From: Campylobacteraceae bacterium
GTDB lineage: Bacteria; Campylobacterota; Campylobacteria; Campylobacterales; Sulfurospirillaceae
Assembly: GCA_027013265.1 (NCBI GenBank)
Contig: JALUXQ010000024.1
Location: 1-21,587 of the forward strand
DNA: 21,587 bases
Direction of reading: 5' to 3'
Both the position numbers and the translations under genes were made by a program. The notes under the pieces are model-generated. The model ran no database searches, was not told the origin of the DNA, and saw only the letters and a program-made list of their open reading frames with translations. Below, in pieces: positions 7,347-15,199 of the stretch. Positions within the stretch are counted from its first letter, which is position 1, and each line of letters opens with the position of its first letter.

Positions 7347-9206
7347 CTACATACCTGGTCTATAAAATATAGCAAGAGCTAGCAGGGCAACTATGCCCAC
7401 AACCATCCATCTGAGCATATCAGACAGATTTCCACTTTGCATTTTTCTACTTTTTTGACCAAGTATATACAAGGTCTTAGCGATTAAATCAACTATAAAA
7501 TCTATAATTTTCACATCTATCTGCTTCCAAGCAAAAGTTGAAAGTCGATAGTATGGTTTAAATATAACTTCTTCGTAAATCTTTGGTATGTAGTATTGAT
7601 TTTTCAATAACAAGTAAATTGGCATGTTCTCTAATTGTTTGCTAAACCCACCTTTGTTATACTTGTAAATCGTAGCAACAATCACTAAAATCACAAAAGC
7701 AGAAGTTAAAAATATCAAACCAAGTTCTGTTGCATGAGGTATTGTAATCTCATATTTACTCAAGATTTCAGTCACAAATTCCTCAAATGGTTTCTCAAAA
7801 AATCCAGCTACCGTGGATAAGATTCCAAGAGGTAAGAGTGCCCAAAGAACAAACGGATAGGTCTCATGAGGATGAAAACCTAGTTTTTTATGCACTTTAT
7901 CCCCAAAAAATACTAGCATAATGAGCCTAAAACTATAAAATGCTGTCATGCCAGCTCCAATAAATAGGGCAAACCATATATAAAAATTACCTCCATTAAA
8001 TGCAGCCGCCAAAATCATATCTTTACTAAAAAATCCAGCAAATGGATAGACGCCACAAAGTGCAACCGAAGCTACTGCCATCAAGGTAGCAGTATAAGGC
8101 ATGATGCCAAAGAGTCCACCCATCTTCTTGATATCTAGCTCATCATCCATCGCATGCATTATATTTCCAGCACCTAAAAATAGAAGTGATTTGAAAAATG
8201 CGTGAGTCATCAAGTGAAAAAGTGCTATCCAGTAAGCCCCCAAACCAGCCGCTACAAACATGTAGCCTAGCTGTGAAAGAGTAGAGTAAGCTATAATTCT
8301 TTTTAAATCCCTATTTACAAGAGCCATAGAAGCAGCAAATACTGCCACAAAAGCACCAAGTGTTGCTATTATATGTCCAACTTCAGGGATGAGAGAAAAC
8401 AGAGCACTTGCTCGAATAACCAAGTAAACTCCTGCTGTTACCATAGTAGCTGCGTGGATCAAAGCCGAAACAGGAGTTGGACCCTCCATCGCATCAGCCA
8501 GCCAGGTATGAAATGGAAATTGTGCCGATTTTCCCATAGCACCGATAAAAAGTAAAAGCCCGATACTTGTCACAATTGCAGGATTTAAACTTCCAACATG
8601 AGCAAAAACTTTATCGTACTCAAATGTTCCAAACTGCCAATATATCAAAAATAGTCCCATAAGCATACCAAGGTCTGCCACTCTATTCATGATGAATGCC
8701 TCATTGCCTGCCCAAGATGCACTCTCTTTTTCATACCAAAATCCGATTAGTAGGTATGAACAGAGTCCAACACCTTCCCAACCTATAAAGAGTCCTACAA
8801 AATTGTCGCTCATAACCAAAATCAGCATAGAGAAGACAAATGCTGATATATAGGTAAAAAATCTATTATATCCTTTGTCGTGTCCCATATATCCCATCGA
8901 GTAAACATTTACAACAGTTGAAACAAGCGTAACTGTCACCATCATGATGACTGAGACATTATCAACAATGAAACCAAATGGAAGATTCAAATTTCCTGCA
9001 CTTATCCAATCCATCATCTTTACATGTAGAGTCAATCCATCATGTATTGAAACAAGTAGTGTCAATGAAGAGACAAAAGATAAAAGTAGTAGTGCTGAAG
9101 TCACAATCGCTGTTATAGTATTTTTCTCTTTTGCTGTAAAAAGCAGACTAAAAAGTGAGCCAACAAGTGGTGCAAAAAGTGCTACAAATAAATATTTTTC
9201 CATCAT
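7347..9206 (-). CDS. nuoL: NADH-quinone oxidoreductase subunit L (antiporter-like membrane subunit with lateral helix)
   Basis: Largest and most distal proton-pumping subunit of complex I, about 619 residues. Glu144 sits in GLFIGWEGVGLCSYLL. The Lys of IGAMGKSAQFPFHTWLADAM (~226) is followed by the EGPTPVSALIHAATMV signature, and FFSKDMILAA holds the late Lys-Asp pair. The C-terminal ~120 residues contain a long amphipathic stretch and a final membrane helix, matching the lateral helix HL and its anchor. The frame is open to a TTG at 9209, but I prefer the ATG at 9206, which overlaps the nuoK stop as TGATG. A further ATG at 9203 is also possible, and AAGGG lies just upstream. Confidence 0.96.
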   Translation of the reverse strand: MMEKYLFVALFAPLVGSLFSLLFTAKEKNTITAIVTSALLLLSFVSSLTLLVSIHDGLTLHVKMMDWISAGNLNLPFGFIVDNVSVIMMVTVTLVSTVVNVYSMGYMGHDKGYNRFFTYISAFVFSMLILVMSDNFVGLFIGWEGVGLCSYLLIGFWYEKESASWAGNEAFIMNRVADLGMLMGLFLIYWQFGTFEYDKVFAHVGSLNPAIVTSIGLLLFIGAMGKSAQFPFHTWLADAMEGPTPVSALIHAATMVTAGVYLVIRASALFSLIPEVGHIIATLGAFVAVFAASMALVNRDLKRIIAYSTLSQLGYMFVAAGLGAYWIALFHLMTHAFFKSLLFLGAGNIMHAMDDELDIKKMGGLFGIMPYTATLMAVASVALCGVYPFAGFFSKDMILAAAFNGGNFYIWFALFIGAGMTAFYSFRLIMLVFFGDKVHKKLGFHPHETYPFVLWALLPLGILSTVAGFFEKPFEEFVTEILSKYEITIPHATELGLIFLTSAFVILVIVATIYKYNKGGFSKQLENMPIYLLLKNQYYIPKIYEEVIFKPYYRLSTFAWKQIDVKIIDFIVDLIAKTLYILGQKSRKMQSGNLSDMLRWMVVGIVALLALAIFYRPGM

Positions 9207-9508
9207 CAACCCTTCATCATTTGCAAGCTATCGAGGTCAACTGTACCGCTTCTTTTATACCAAAGCACCAACAGACCAAGTCCAACTGCCACTTCGCTAG
9301 CAGCTATCGCGATTATAAAAAATGAAAATATCTGACCACTTAAATCTCCGTAATACTTAGAAACTGCTGTAAAACCTATATTTACAGCATTTAAAAGAAT
9401 TTCGGTTGAGAAAAAGAGCATCAAAAGGTTTTTTCTTCTTAAAACACCTACGATTCCCAAAGAAAATAGAATCCCACTTAAAACCAAGTAGTGTGTTAGA
9501 GTTATCAT
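9206..9508 (-). CDS. nuoK: NADH-quinone oxidoreductase subunit K
   Basis: Small three-helix membrane subunit (100 residues), the MrpC-like part of complex I. The two buried glutamates that are essential in E. coli NuoK are present at the same numbers: Glu36 in FFSTEILLNAVN and Glu72 in AASEVAVGLGLL. The start overlaps the nuoJ stop by four bases (ATGA), and the stop overlaps the nuoL start by one base, so translation of J, K and L is likely coupled. Confidence 0.96.
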   Translation of the reverse strand: MITLTHYLVLSGILFSLGIVGVLRRKNLLMLFFSTEILLNAVNIGFTAVSKYYGDLSGQIFSFFIIAIAASEVAVGLGLLVLWYKRSGTVDLDSLQMMKG

Positions 9509-10047
9509 TTTCCCCCCTTTGCAACTTCAATATTTGTTGGAGTCTCTTCCATCTTTACTTTTACAAGGACAATACCTGCAATCATAGCAACCAAAAGCAT
9601 GATGGCAGCTAGCTCAAATGGAACTAAGTATTTTGTAAACAGAAGAAGTCCAACCATCTGGATATTTCCAACATCTTTTATCGCAGGATATAGAGCTTCA
9701 ACTCTAACAGAATATACTGGAGCCATCAATATAAATATTGTAAATATAGCAGAAAGTAAAGCGAGAGTATAGATTATCTTCTTGAACTTTATATTCTCTT
9801 TTATATCTCTCGTTGTGTCAAAAAACATCATACCAAAGCCATATACAGCCATAATTGCGCCCGTATATACAACTATTTGCACTACTCCTAAGAATTCGGC
9901 ATCTAACAAGAAGAAGAAACCAGATATAAATATCATGCCCCCTGCCAACGCACTCATCGAATAGAGTGCATTTTTACTAAATACCACAATTCCAAACATA
10001 CCAATTACAAGAATTGAAAATGTATAAAATGCTATTGCTTCAAACAT
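9505..10047 (-). CDS. nuoJ: NADH-quinone oxidoreductase subunit J
   Basis: Five-helix membrane subunit of complex I (180 residues). It contributes the pi-bulge helix that couples quinone chemistry to the antiporter-like subunits. The N-terminal pattern FYTFSILVIGMFGIVVFSKNALYSMSAL and the VVQIVVYTGAIMAVYGFGMMFF segment (third helix) are typical of NuoJ. GAGG lies directly before the ATG and overlaps the nuoI stop. It overlaps nuoK by four bases. Confidence 0.94.
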   Translation of the reverse strand: MFEAIAFYTFSILVIGMFGIVVFSKNALYSMSALAGGMIFISGFFFLLDAEFLGVVQIVVYTGAIMAVYGFGMMFFDTTRDIKENIKFKKIIYTLALLSAIFTIFILMAPVYSVRVEALYPAIKDVGNIQMVGLLLFTKYLVPFELAAIMLLVAMIAGIVLVKVKMEETPTNIEVAKGGK

Positions 10048-10054
10048 ATTTACC

Positions 10055-10669
10055 TCAATACGCTAATGGAGTTTTTTTCACAAATTTGTCGGCATCTTTA
10101 CTAAGTGCACCAAAACCTGGAAACTCTTTTTGTTTTTTCGCTTTGAATTTATCCAAAGGAGTCAACATATCTTCTTTCAGCCCAAAGTGTGCTCTTTGCT
10201 CACTTGCATGTTCATAATCATCACCATGTACGATAGCGAGTTCAGGACAAACCTCAGCACAATACCCACAAAATATACATCTACCAAAATTTATGGTGTA
10301 TTGGCTGACCAATTTTCTACTTTTTTCATCAACTTTTGTATCCATCTTAATACAATTTGATATACATATCTTTTCACAAAGACCACAACCTATACATCTC
10401 TCGTAGCCACTCTCAAAAAGTCTTAACAACTTATGAATAGATCTATACCTAGGGCTCATTTGAAGTTTTTCCGCAGGGTATTGAACAGTGTGGATGTTAA
10501 ACCTGATCATCTCTCTTAAAACAATCCAGAGACCAACAAAAAGTTCACCCTTTACGGCCCTGTCTGCAAATCTTTTAAATCTCCCCCAGGCATCTTGCGG
10601 TTTTGATTCACCCTCAAAATAGATATATCCAGGAGTTGCATTTCTGTTTTTAAATCCTCTTAATTCCAT
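10055..10669 (-). CDS. nuoI: NADH-quinone oxidoreductase subunit I (2x[4Fe-4S])
   Basis: TYKY-type ferredoxin subunit carrying clusters N6a and N6b, which pass electrons from NuoG to NuoB. The 204-residue protein has two CxxCxxCxxxC motifs: Cys92, 95, 98, 102 (CIGCGLCEKIC) and Cys131, 134, 137, 141 (CIFCGYCAEVCP). An amphipathic N-terminal segment (~40-65) probably sits on the membrane surface. The C-terminal tail after ~150 is Lys-rich and somewhat longer than in E. coli NuoI. GGAG lies 6 nt before the ATG, 10 bases after the nuoH stop. Confidence 0.97.
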   Translation of the reverse strand: MELRGFKNRNATPGYIYFEGESKPQDAWGRFKRFADRAVKGELFVGLWIVLREMIRFNIHTVQYPAEKLQMSPRYRSIHKLLRLFESGYERCIGCGLCEKICISNCIKMDTKVDEKSRKLVSQYTINFGRCIFCGYCAEVCPELAIVHGDDYEHASEQRAHFGLKEDMLTPLDKFKAKKQKEFPGFGALSKDADKFVKKTPLAY

Positions 10670-10679
10670 ATCTTACTCC

Positions 10680-11672
10680 CTACACCAAAACTATGCCGGT
10701 GATTAGTATATTTATAAGTGCCAACGGCATTAACACTTTCCAGCATACCCACATCAATTGATCTGGTCTGACATGAGGCCAAGCAGCCCTTACCCATAGA
10801 AATAAAAATATCCAAAATGATACTTTCACAAGCATCATGATAGCTCCAGGTATTATCCATAAAGGATTATATCCTCCCATAAAAATTATGCTAACAAGTG
10901 CTGATATGGTTATCATATTTGCATATTCTCCTATGAAAAATAGTCCCCATCTCATACCTGAATACTCAGTAGCATAACCAGATACTATCTCAGCTTCAAA
11001 CTCAACTAAATCAAATGGTGTTCTGTTTGTCTCTGCAAATCCTGCTATTGCAAACAGTACAAACGCCAAAGGCTGTTTCCATACGAGCCAACTTGAAAAA
11101 CCACCTATTTGATAGTCATTTATATCAATCAGTGACAGCGAGCCAATCATCATTAGCGGAGCCAATATAGATAAACCACTCACTACTTCAAAGCTAAGAA
11201 GCTGAATAACTGCTCTAGCGCCTCCCAAAAGAGACCATTTATTGTGCGAACTAAGACCAGCTAAAAGTGGTCCATACATACCAACTGATGCTGCCCCCAT
11301 TATAAATAACAGTCCAACATTTATATCTGATATAATAGGATGGATTGTATAACCAAAAACGGTAAATTGTGGAAAATATGGGACTGCGGCGATTGCTACA
11401 AATGCTGAAACTGCACCGATAATAGGAGCTATTACAAATATAGGTTTTACTACATTTTGAGGTATAATATCCTCTTTTGTAAAGAGTTTTATACCATCAG
11501 CTGCCAGTTGCAACAATCCATACGGACCAACATGCATAGGGCCAAGACGACGCTGCATAAATGCCAATACTTTCCTTTCCAAAAATGTCGCAAAACCAGC
11601 CATACCAGCAATAACTGCAAGCGCAATTACTGCTTTTACTACTGTTTCGATAATTAAGGCTGTTTCAATCAT
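10680..11672 (-). CDS. nuoH: NADH-quinone oxidoreductase subunit H
   Basis: Eight-helix membrane subunit (330 residues) that forms the quinone channel with NuoB and NuoD and the base of the E-channel. Signatures present are LERKVLAFMQRRLGPMHVGP (~31-50) and the loop AETNRTPFDLVEFEAEIVSG (~213-232) with its cluster of acidic residues, followed by YATEYSGMRWG. The start overlaps the nuoG stop by four bases (ATGA), with a modest AAGGTG upstream. Confidence 0.97.
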   Translation of the reverse strand: MIETALIIETVVKAVIALAVIAGMAGFATFLERKVLAFMQRRLGPMHVGPYGLLQLAADGIKLFTKEDIIPQNVVKPIFVIAPIIGAVSAFVAIAAVPYFPQFTVFGYTIHPIISDINVGLLFIMGAASVGMYGPLLAGLSSHNKWSLLGGARAVIQLLSFEVVSGLSILAPLMMIGSLSLIDINDYQIGGFSSWLVWKQPLAFVLFAIAGFAETNRTPFDLVEFEAEIVSGYATEYSGMRWGLFFIGEYANMITISALVSIIFMGGYNPLWIIPGAIMMLVKVSFWIFLFLWVRAAWPHVRPDQLMWVCWKVLMPLALINILITGIVLV

Positions 11673-14137
11673 TTTTCTACACCTTTCATTTCTACTTTGG
11701 TAAATCTATAACCATCTTTAAAAAATGGTAAAACATCAAGCTTAGAATCAAATGTTGGAAGATAAGGGATATCCCCTTTGATTTGTATATCAAGTTTAAG
11801 TGCAATTACTAGCTTAGCATCCCCATTTGAGAGCAGAATCATTCCACCATCTTTTAAACCTCTTTTTTCTAAAAAATCACTTGAAGCATATAATGCACCT
11901 GCTTCGTTTAACTGGTGGGCTCTGTTTGTAAATGCACTAAACTGCATAACAGGATTTGCAAGATAAACTAAATCCCCATCACCAAAAGTTACCTCTTCAA
12001 TTTCTTGCACTTCACCCTTGTATACAAAGTTTTTTTCTTCCAATAAATAACCTCTATTTTCAAGCCCTGAATTTTCAAACTCATTTGGTAAATCATCAAA
12101 TTCTTTATCTTTATACCCCTCAATGTTTCCAAGTTTATATGTATAATCTATTGTATTTTCAGCATAAAATCCCAACTCATTTGCTATATCATTTAGACAA
12201 TATCCACCATATGGAAGTGCTGCGTTTGTTGGAACTACTCTTTTATTCATGGATGTAAATGTTCCCTCTTGCTGATTTAAGGCTGGCATATCCAAATCAC
12301 CATTTCCCAAGGCACTCAAAACAAACTCTGCTTTTTCATTATAACCTACAACTTTTTCATCTGCTTTTTCATCCAAATCACAAATCAGTGAAACTCCTAA
12401 AGTGTTTGTTTTTGTTGGTATTATAAGTGAGCTAAAATCTGTACATCTCTCTATTAAGCCTACAAGTTTGGCTAAATTTTCTGCTCTTTTGTGAGCATAT
12501 AAATCTTCACCGATGATGAGTGAAAATTTATCTTTTTTGGCTAGCATTTTTGTTAGTTTCGTATCAAAATCATCTTCTAAGCCAATCATTTCGTACAAAG
12601 AGTTTACATCAACTTCTATCTCTTTTTCTACATTTTTACTAACAGTTTTTACAACCTCTTTCTCTTCGCCACTCTCTTCATCTTTTACTATCTCTTTTAT
12701 CTGCTCTTTAACTACTTCGGTGATCGTTTTTTTTACCGTTTTATGAAATGATTTTAGATACTCTACTACACTTTTTGGCAACTTATCTTTATCCCCAAAG
12801 AGGTCAAGAAGAAGATATAGTATACTCTCTTCAACTCCTGCCTTATGGTTTACACAAAGCATGTTTTTAGAGTAACCATCTACAACTGGGTCAACTATCG
12901 GATGAAAATATATCCCTGCACCTTTGTTCATAGTAAGTGCATTATTGAGAGCAAATCCTGCATTTGGACTGTCTGATTTTATGAATGAGCCAACACTTAT
13001 GACAAAGTTGCTGTTTTGTACAGTTTTTAAATCTGCACTGTATAGCGATTTTCCACTAGTCAATCTATAATTTTGAAGAAACTTTTTATACTTGTAGGCA
13101 TCATCATTTACAAGTTTGTATCCAAATTTCTCTTTTAGTTTTTGAAGTATATATGCCTCTTCGTTTGTTATAAAGCTGTTAAACTTGATAGTATCAGCCT
13201 CTTTTAAAAATTTGACAGCTTTTTTGAAGGCTTTTTCACTCCTCTTTTGTACATCATTTTCAAAATCATACCCATATCTTATACCACCATGTAGTGGTGC
13301 AAAGTCAAAATCACTACTGACCCTGTATATCTTATCTTTTGCATCTTTTATACTTGTCTGTTTTACATCATAGTAGATAAGTGAACAATCACTGCTGTGA
13401 GGGTTAGATGCTGGTATCTTTGTCAACTCCCAAGCATTTGAAGTGTATTGAAAATCACTTCCTACGAGTGCTCCTACTGGACAAACTGCCGTACACTCTC
13501 CACAATTTGTACAATCAAGCGTATCTGCTCCGCTAGATATACCTATGATGGACTTTTGTAGTTTGTTCCACATAGCGTATGTATCTTTTGGTGTAGTCTC
13601 TTTCCACTCTTTTGGAAGGACAACACCGCCTCTTGGAACAGTTTTAAGGGCAGCATCACCAATCATATCTTTACATACTGTCACACACCTTTCACAAACA
13701 ATACATAAAGATGAATCATAATGTATGAAACCCCAATTATGAGTCGGTCTGCTTGTGTCAGGTATTGCAAATCGCTGTTTATCTATACCCATATCAAGAG
13801 TAAAGTTTTGTAATTCACACTCTCCACTTTGGTCACATACGCCACACTCCAATGGGTGGTTTAAGTCATATACCTCCATGATAGCTTTTCGCTCAACCTC
13901 AATCTCTTCGTTTTTGGTGATTACGCTCATACCCTCTTTTGCTTTTGCATTACAAGAGTATGCTCTTTTTCCATCTATCTCAACCAAACACAGCCTGCAA
14001 GCAAGTGTTGGGGAACAGTTTGTCAAATAACAGATAGCTGGTATATAAACACCATTTCTTCTTGCAATTTGAAGTATATATTCTCCCTCTTTTGCTTCGT
14101 ATTTTATCCCGTCAATATTTACCATTATATCACTCAT
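11669..14137 (-). CDS. nuoG: NADH-quinone oxidoreductase subunit G-like, iron-sulfur protein
   Basis: Distal electron-transfer subunit of complex I, 822 residues. The N-terminal ferredoxin domain has Cys36, 47, 50 and 62 for a [2Fe-2S] cluster. His94, Cys98, 101 and 107 (HPLECGVCDQSGEC) form the His-ligated N5-type site. Two full four-cysteine motifs follow: Cys145, 148, 151, 155 (CIVCERCVTVC) and Cys209, 212, 215, 219 (CTNCGECTAVCP). This pairing resembles HoxU and [FeFe]-hydrogenases more than E. coli NuoG. No N7-type motif is visible. From ~250 onward it is a diverged molybdopterin-oxidoreductase fold, interrupted at ~467-511 by a very charged Lys/Glu insert. Blocks at ~371-448 and ~536-650 resemble the protein encoded just upstream. 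The ATG overlaps that gene's stop by one base; an in-frame ATG four codons later is an alternative. Confidence 0.93.
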   Translation of the reverse strand: MSDIMVNIDGIKYEAKEGEYILQIARRNGVYIPAICYLTNCSPTLACRLCLVEIDGKRAYSCNAKAKEGMSVITKNEEIEVERKAIMEVYDLNHPLECGVCDQSGECELQNFTLDMGIDKQRFAIPDTSRPTHNWGFIHYDSSLCIVCERCVTVCKDMIGDAALKTVPRGGVVLPKEWKETTPKDTYAMWNKLQKSIIGISSGADTLDCTNCGECTAVCPVGALVGSDFQYTSNAWELTKIPASNPHSSDCSLIYYDVKQTSIKDAKDKIYRVSSDFDFAPLHGGIRYGYDFENDVQKRSEKAFKKAVKFLKEADTIKFNSFITNEEAYILQKLKEKFGYKLVNDDAYKYKKFLQNYRLTSGKSLYSADLKTVQNSNFVISVGSFIKSDSPNAGFALNNALTMNKGAGIYFHPIVDPVVDGYSKNMLCVNHKAGVEESILYLLLDLFGDKDKLPKSVVEYLKSFHKTVKKTITEVVKEQIKEIVKDEESGEEKEVVKTVSKNVEKEIEVDVNSLYEMIGLEDDFDTKLTKMLAKKDKFSLIIGEDLYAHKRAENLAKLVGLIERCTDFSSLIIPTKTNTLGVSLICDLDEKADEKVVGYNEKAEFVLSALGNGDLDMPALNQQEGTFTSMNKRVVPTNAALPYGGYCLNDIANELGFYAENTIDYTYKLGNIEGYKDKEFDDLPNEFENSGLENRGYLLEEKNFVYKGEVQEIEEVTFGDGDLVYLANPVMQFSAFTNRAHQLNEAGALYASSDFLEKRGLKDGGMILLSNGDAKLVIALKLDIQIKGDIPYLPTFDSKLDVLPFFKDGYRFTKVEMKGVEK

Positions 14138-14973
14138 TAATCTTCTCGCTTAATAATTTTTGCTATTTTGTAGTAATACGACTCATCACCATATGCGCTA
14201 GGCATTAGTGCGATAGTTCCCTTAAGTTCTTTATCCATTATAAATTTCCTCGGGTATTCACCAGAATTTGTTATGACAAATACATCTTGATTATCTTTCA
14301 CCTTTGCAGCCATCATAAACTGCTTTGAACCAATCAGCAACTCTTGTTCATCTGAGTCACTGCTTGGGTATCCATATATAACCGAACCATCAAAACTGTT
14401 CAAAACCTCCACATCTTCCAACTCTATCTTTGTCTCTTTATCACAAACTAAATCCAAATCATCACTATATATTTTAAAATTTCCATACTTTACAAGCAAG
14501 CTAATAAGTCTTGCTATATTTTTAGCTCTTGGATGGTTATATAGATCATATCCTGCTACTATCGTAGGATTTTTGGCATCTTTATATAACTTTTGTATAT
14601 CTTCTAGCTCCTCTTCACCGATATTGCACTCTGCACTGATATATCCATCATCAAGATTATCAAAAAACTCTTTTGTTTGCCTGTTTAAATCAGCATCACT
14701 CAAAAGCTCTTTTGCCAAAATCGCCAACACTCCCTCTTCGCTTCCAGCCTCATATCTACTTTGAAACTTTGTGATACCTGACATCGCTTTGTCTTCTATA
14801 ACGCTTAGATACACCACTTTTTTGTTTTTAGATATTAGCTCTATCAAACCATCTTGCTTTGAGGGCATAACCCCAATAACAAGCACAAAATCGCTGTCCA
14901 ATTTTGTAACCTGATCTTTTGAATCTATCTGCAAAAACGAATAAAAACTACTCTTCAACTCTGTCTCCAGCAT
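14137..14973 (-). CDS. Complex I subunit in the NuoF position; NuoG C-domain-like, not a flavoprotein NuoF
   Basis: A 278-residue protein at the place normally held by nuoF, corresponding to Cj1574c and HP1265, whose role is not firmly established. It has no FMN- or NADH-binding glycine motif and no CxxCxxC cluster motif; its only cysteines are at 116 and 177. It shows two Rossmann-like beta-alpha blocks. It aligns with the adjacent NuoG: LDSDFVLVIG (25-34) with NuoG 374-383, AGSEEGVLAIL (76-86) with 433-443, and GYDLYNHPRAKNIARL (141-156) with 543-558 (10 of 16 identical). I infer a structural or docking subunit. The ATG overlaps the 81-residue gene by 26 nt and has no ribosome site. A TTG at 14958, preceded by GGAG at 6 nt, is an alternative start. 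Databases may call it NuoF or NuoG-like; neither label proves a function. Confidence 0.85.
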   Translation of the reverse strand: MLETELKSSFYSFLQIDSKDQVTKLDSDFVLVIGVMPSKQDGLIELISKNKKVVYLSVIEDKAMSGITKFQSRYEAGSEEGVLAILAKELLSDADLNRQTKEFFDNLDDGYISAECNIGEEELEDIQKLYKDAKNPTIVAGYDLYNHPRAKNIARLISLLVKYGNFKIYSDDLDLVCDKETKIELEDVEVLNSFDGSVIYGYPSSDSDEQELLIGSKQFMMAAKVKDNQDVFVITNSGEYPRKFIMDKELKGTIALMPSAYGDESYYYKIAKIIKRED

Positions 14974-15193
14974 TTTTTTTGACTACGATAGTCCAGTCTG
15001 CTTCATTAAATTTTAGTGAGTTCATAAGTGTATAACCAGCCTCTTTTATCACATCTGCACTCTTTTGAATAGCAGAAAAATCGCCGATTTCAAACATAAA
15101 TATACTCACCTCATCCTCTTTTGTTTCACTCATAATCTCAAGCATTCTGTCATAAAAATTATCGCCTAAATGTCTTAAATCATATCTTTGCAT
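14948..15193 (-). CDS. Small complex I subunit in the NuoE position (HP1264/Cj1575c-like)
   Basis: An 81-residue soluble protein encoded where nuoE would be, corresponding to the small proteins HP1264 and Cj1575c of the Helicobacter and Campylobacter nuo operons. It has no cysteine at all, so it cannot carry the [2Fe-2S] cluster of true NuoE. The pattern suggests an alpha-beta fold: helix (~10-22), strand (EVSIFMFEIG), helix (SAIQKSADVIKEAGYT), strand (DWTIVVKK). A TAGGGTG ribosome site precedes the ATG, 6 bases after the nuoD stop. It ends inside the next gene, and an A8 run lies exactly at that overlap. Its function is unknown; a contact site for the electron donor is one possibility. Confidence 0.83.
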   Translation of the reverse strand: MQRYDLRHLGDNFYDRMLEIMSETKEDEVSIFMFEIGDFSAIQKSADVIKEAGYTLMNSLKFNEADWTIVVKKNAGDRVEE

Positions 15194-15199
15194 ATCACC

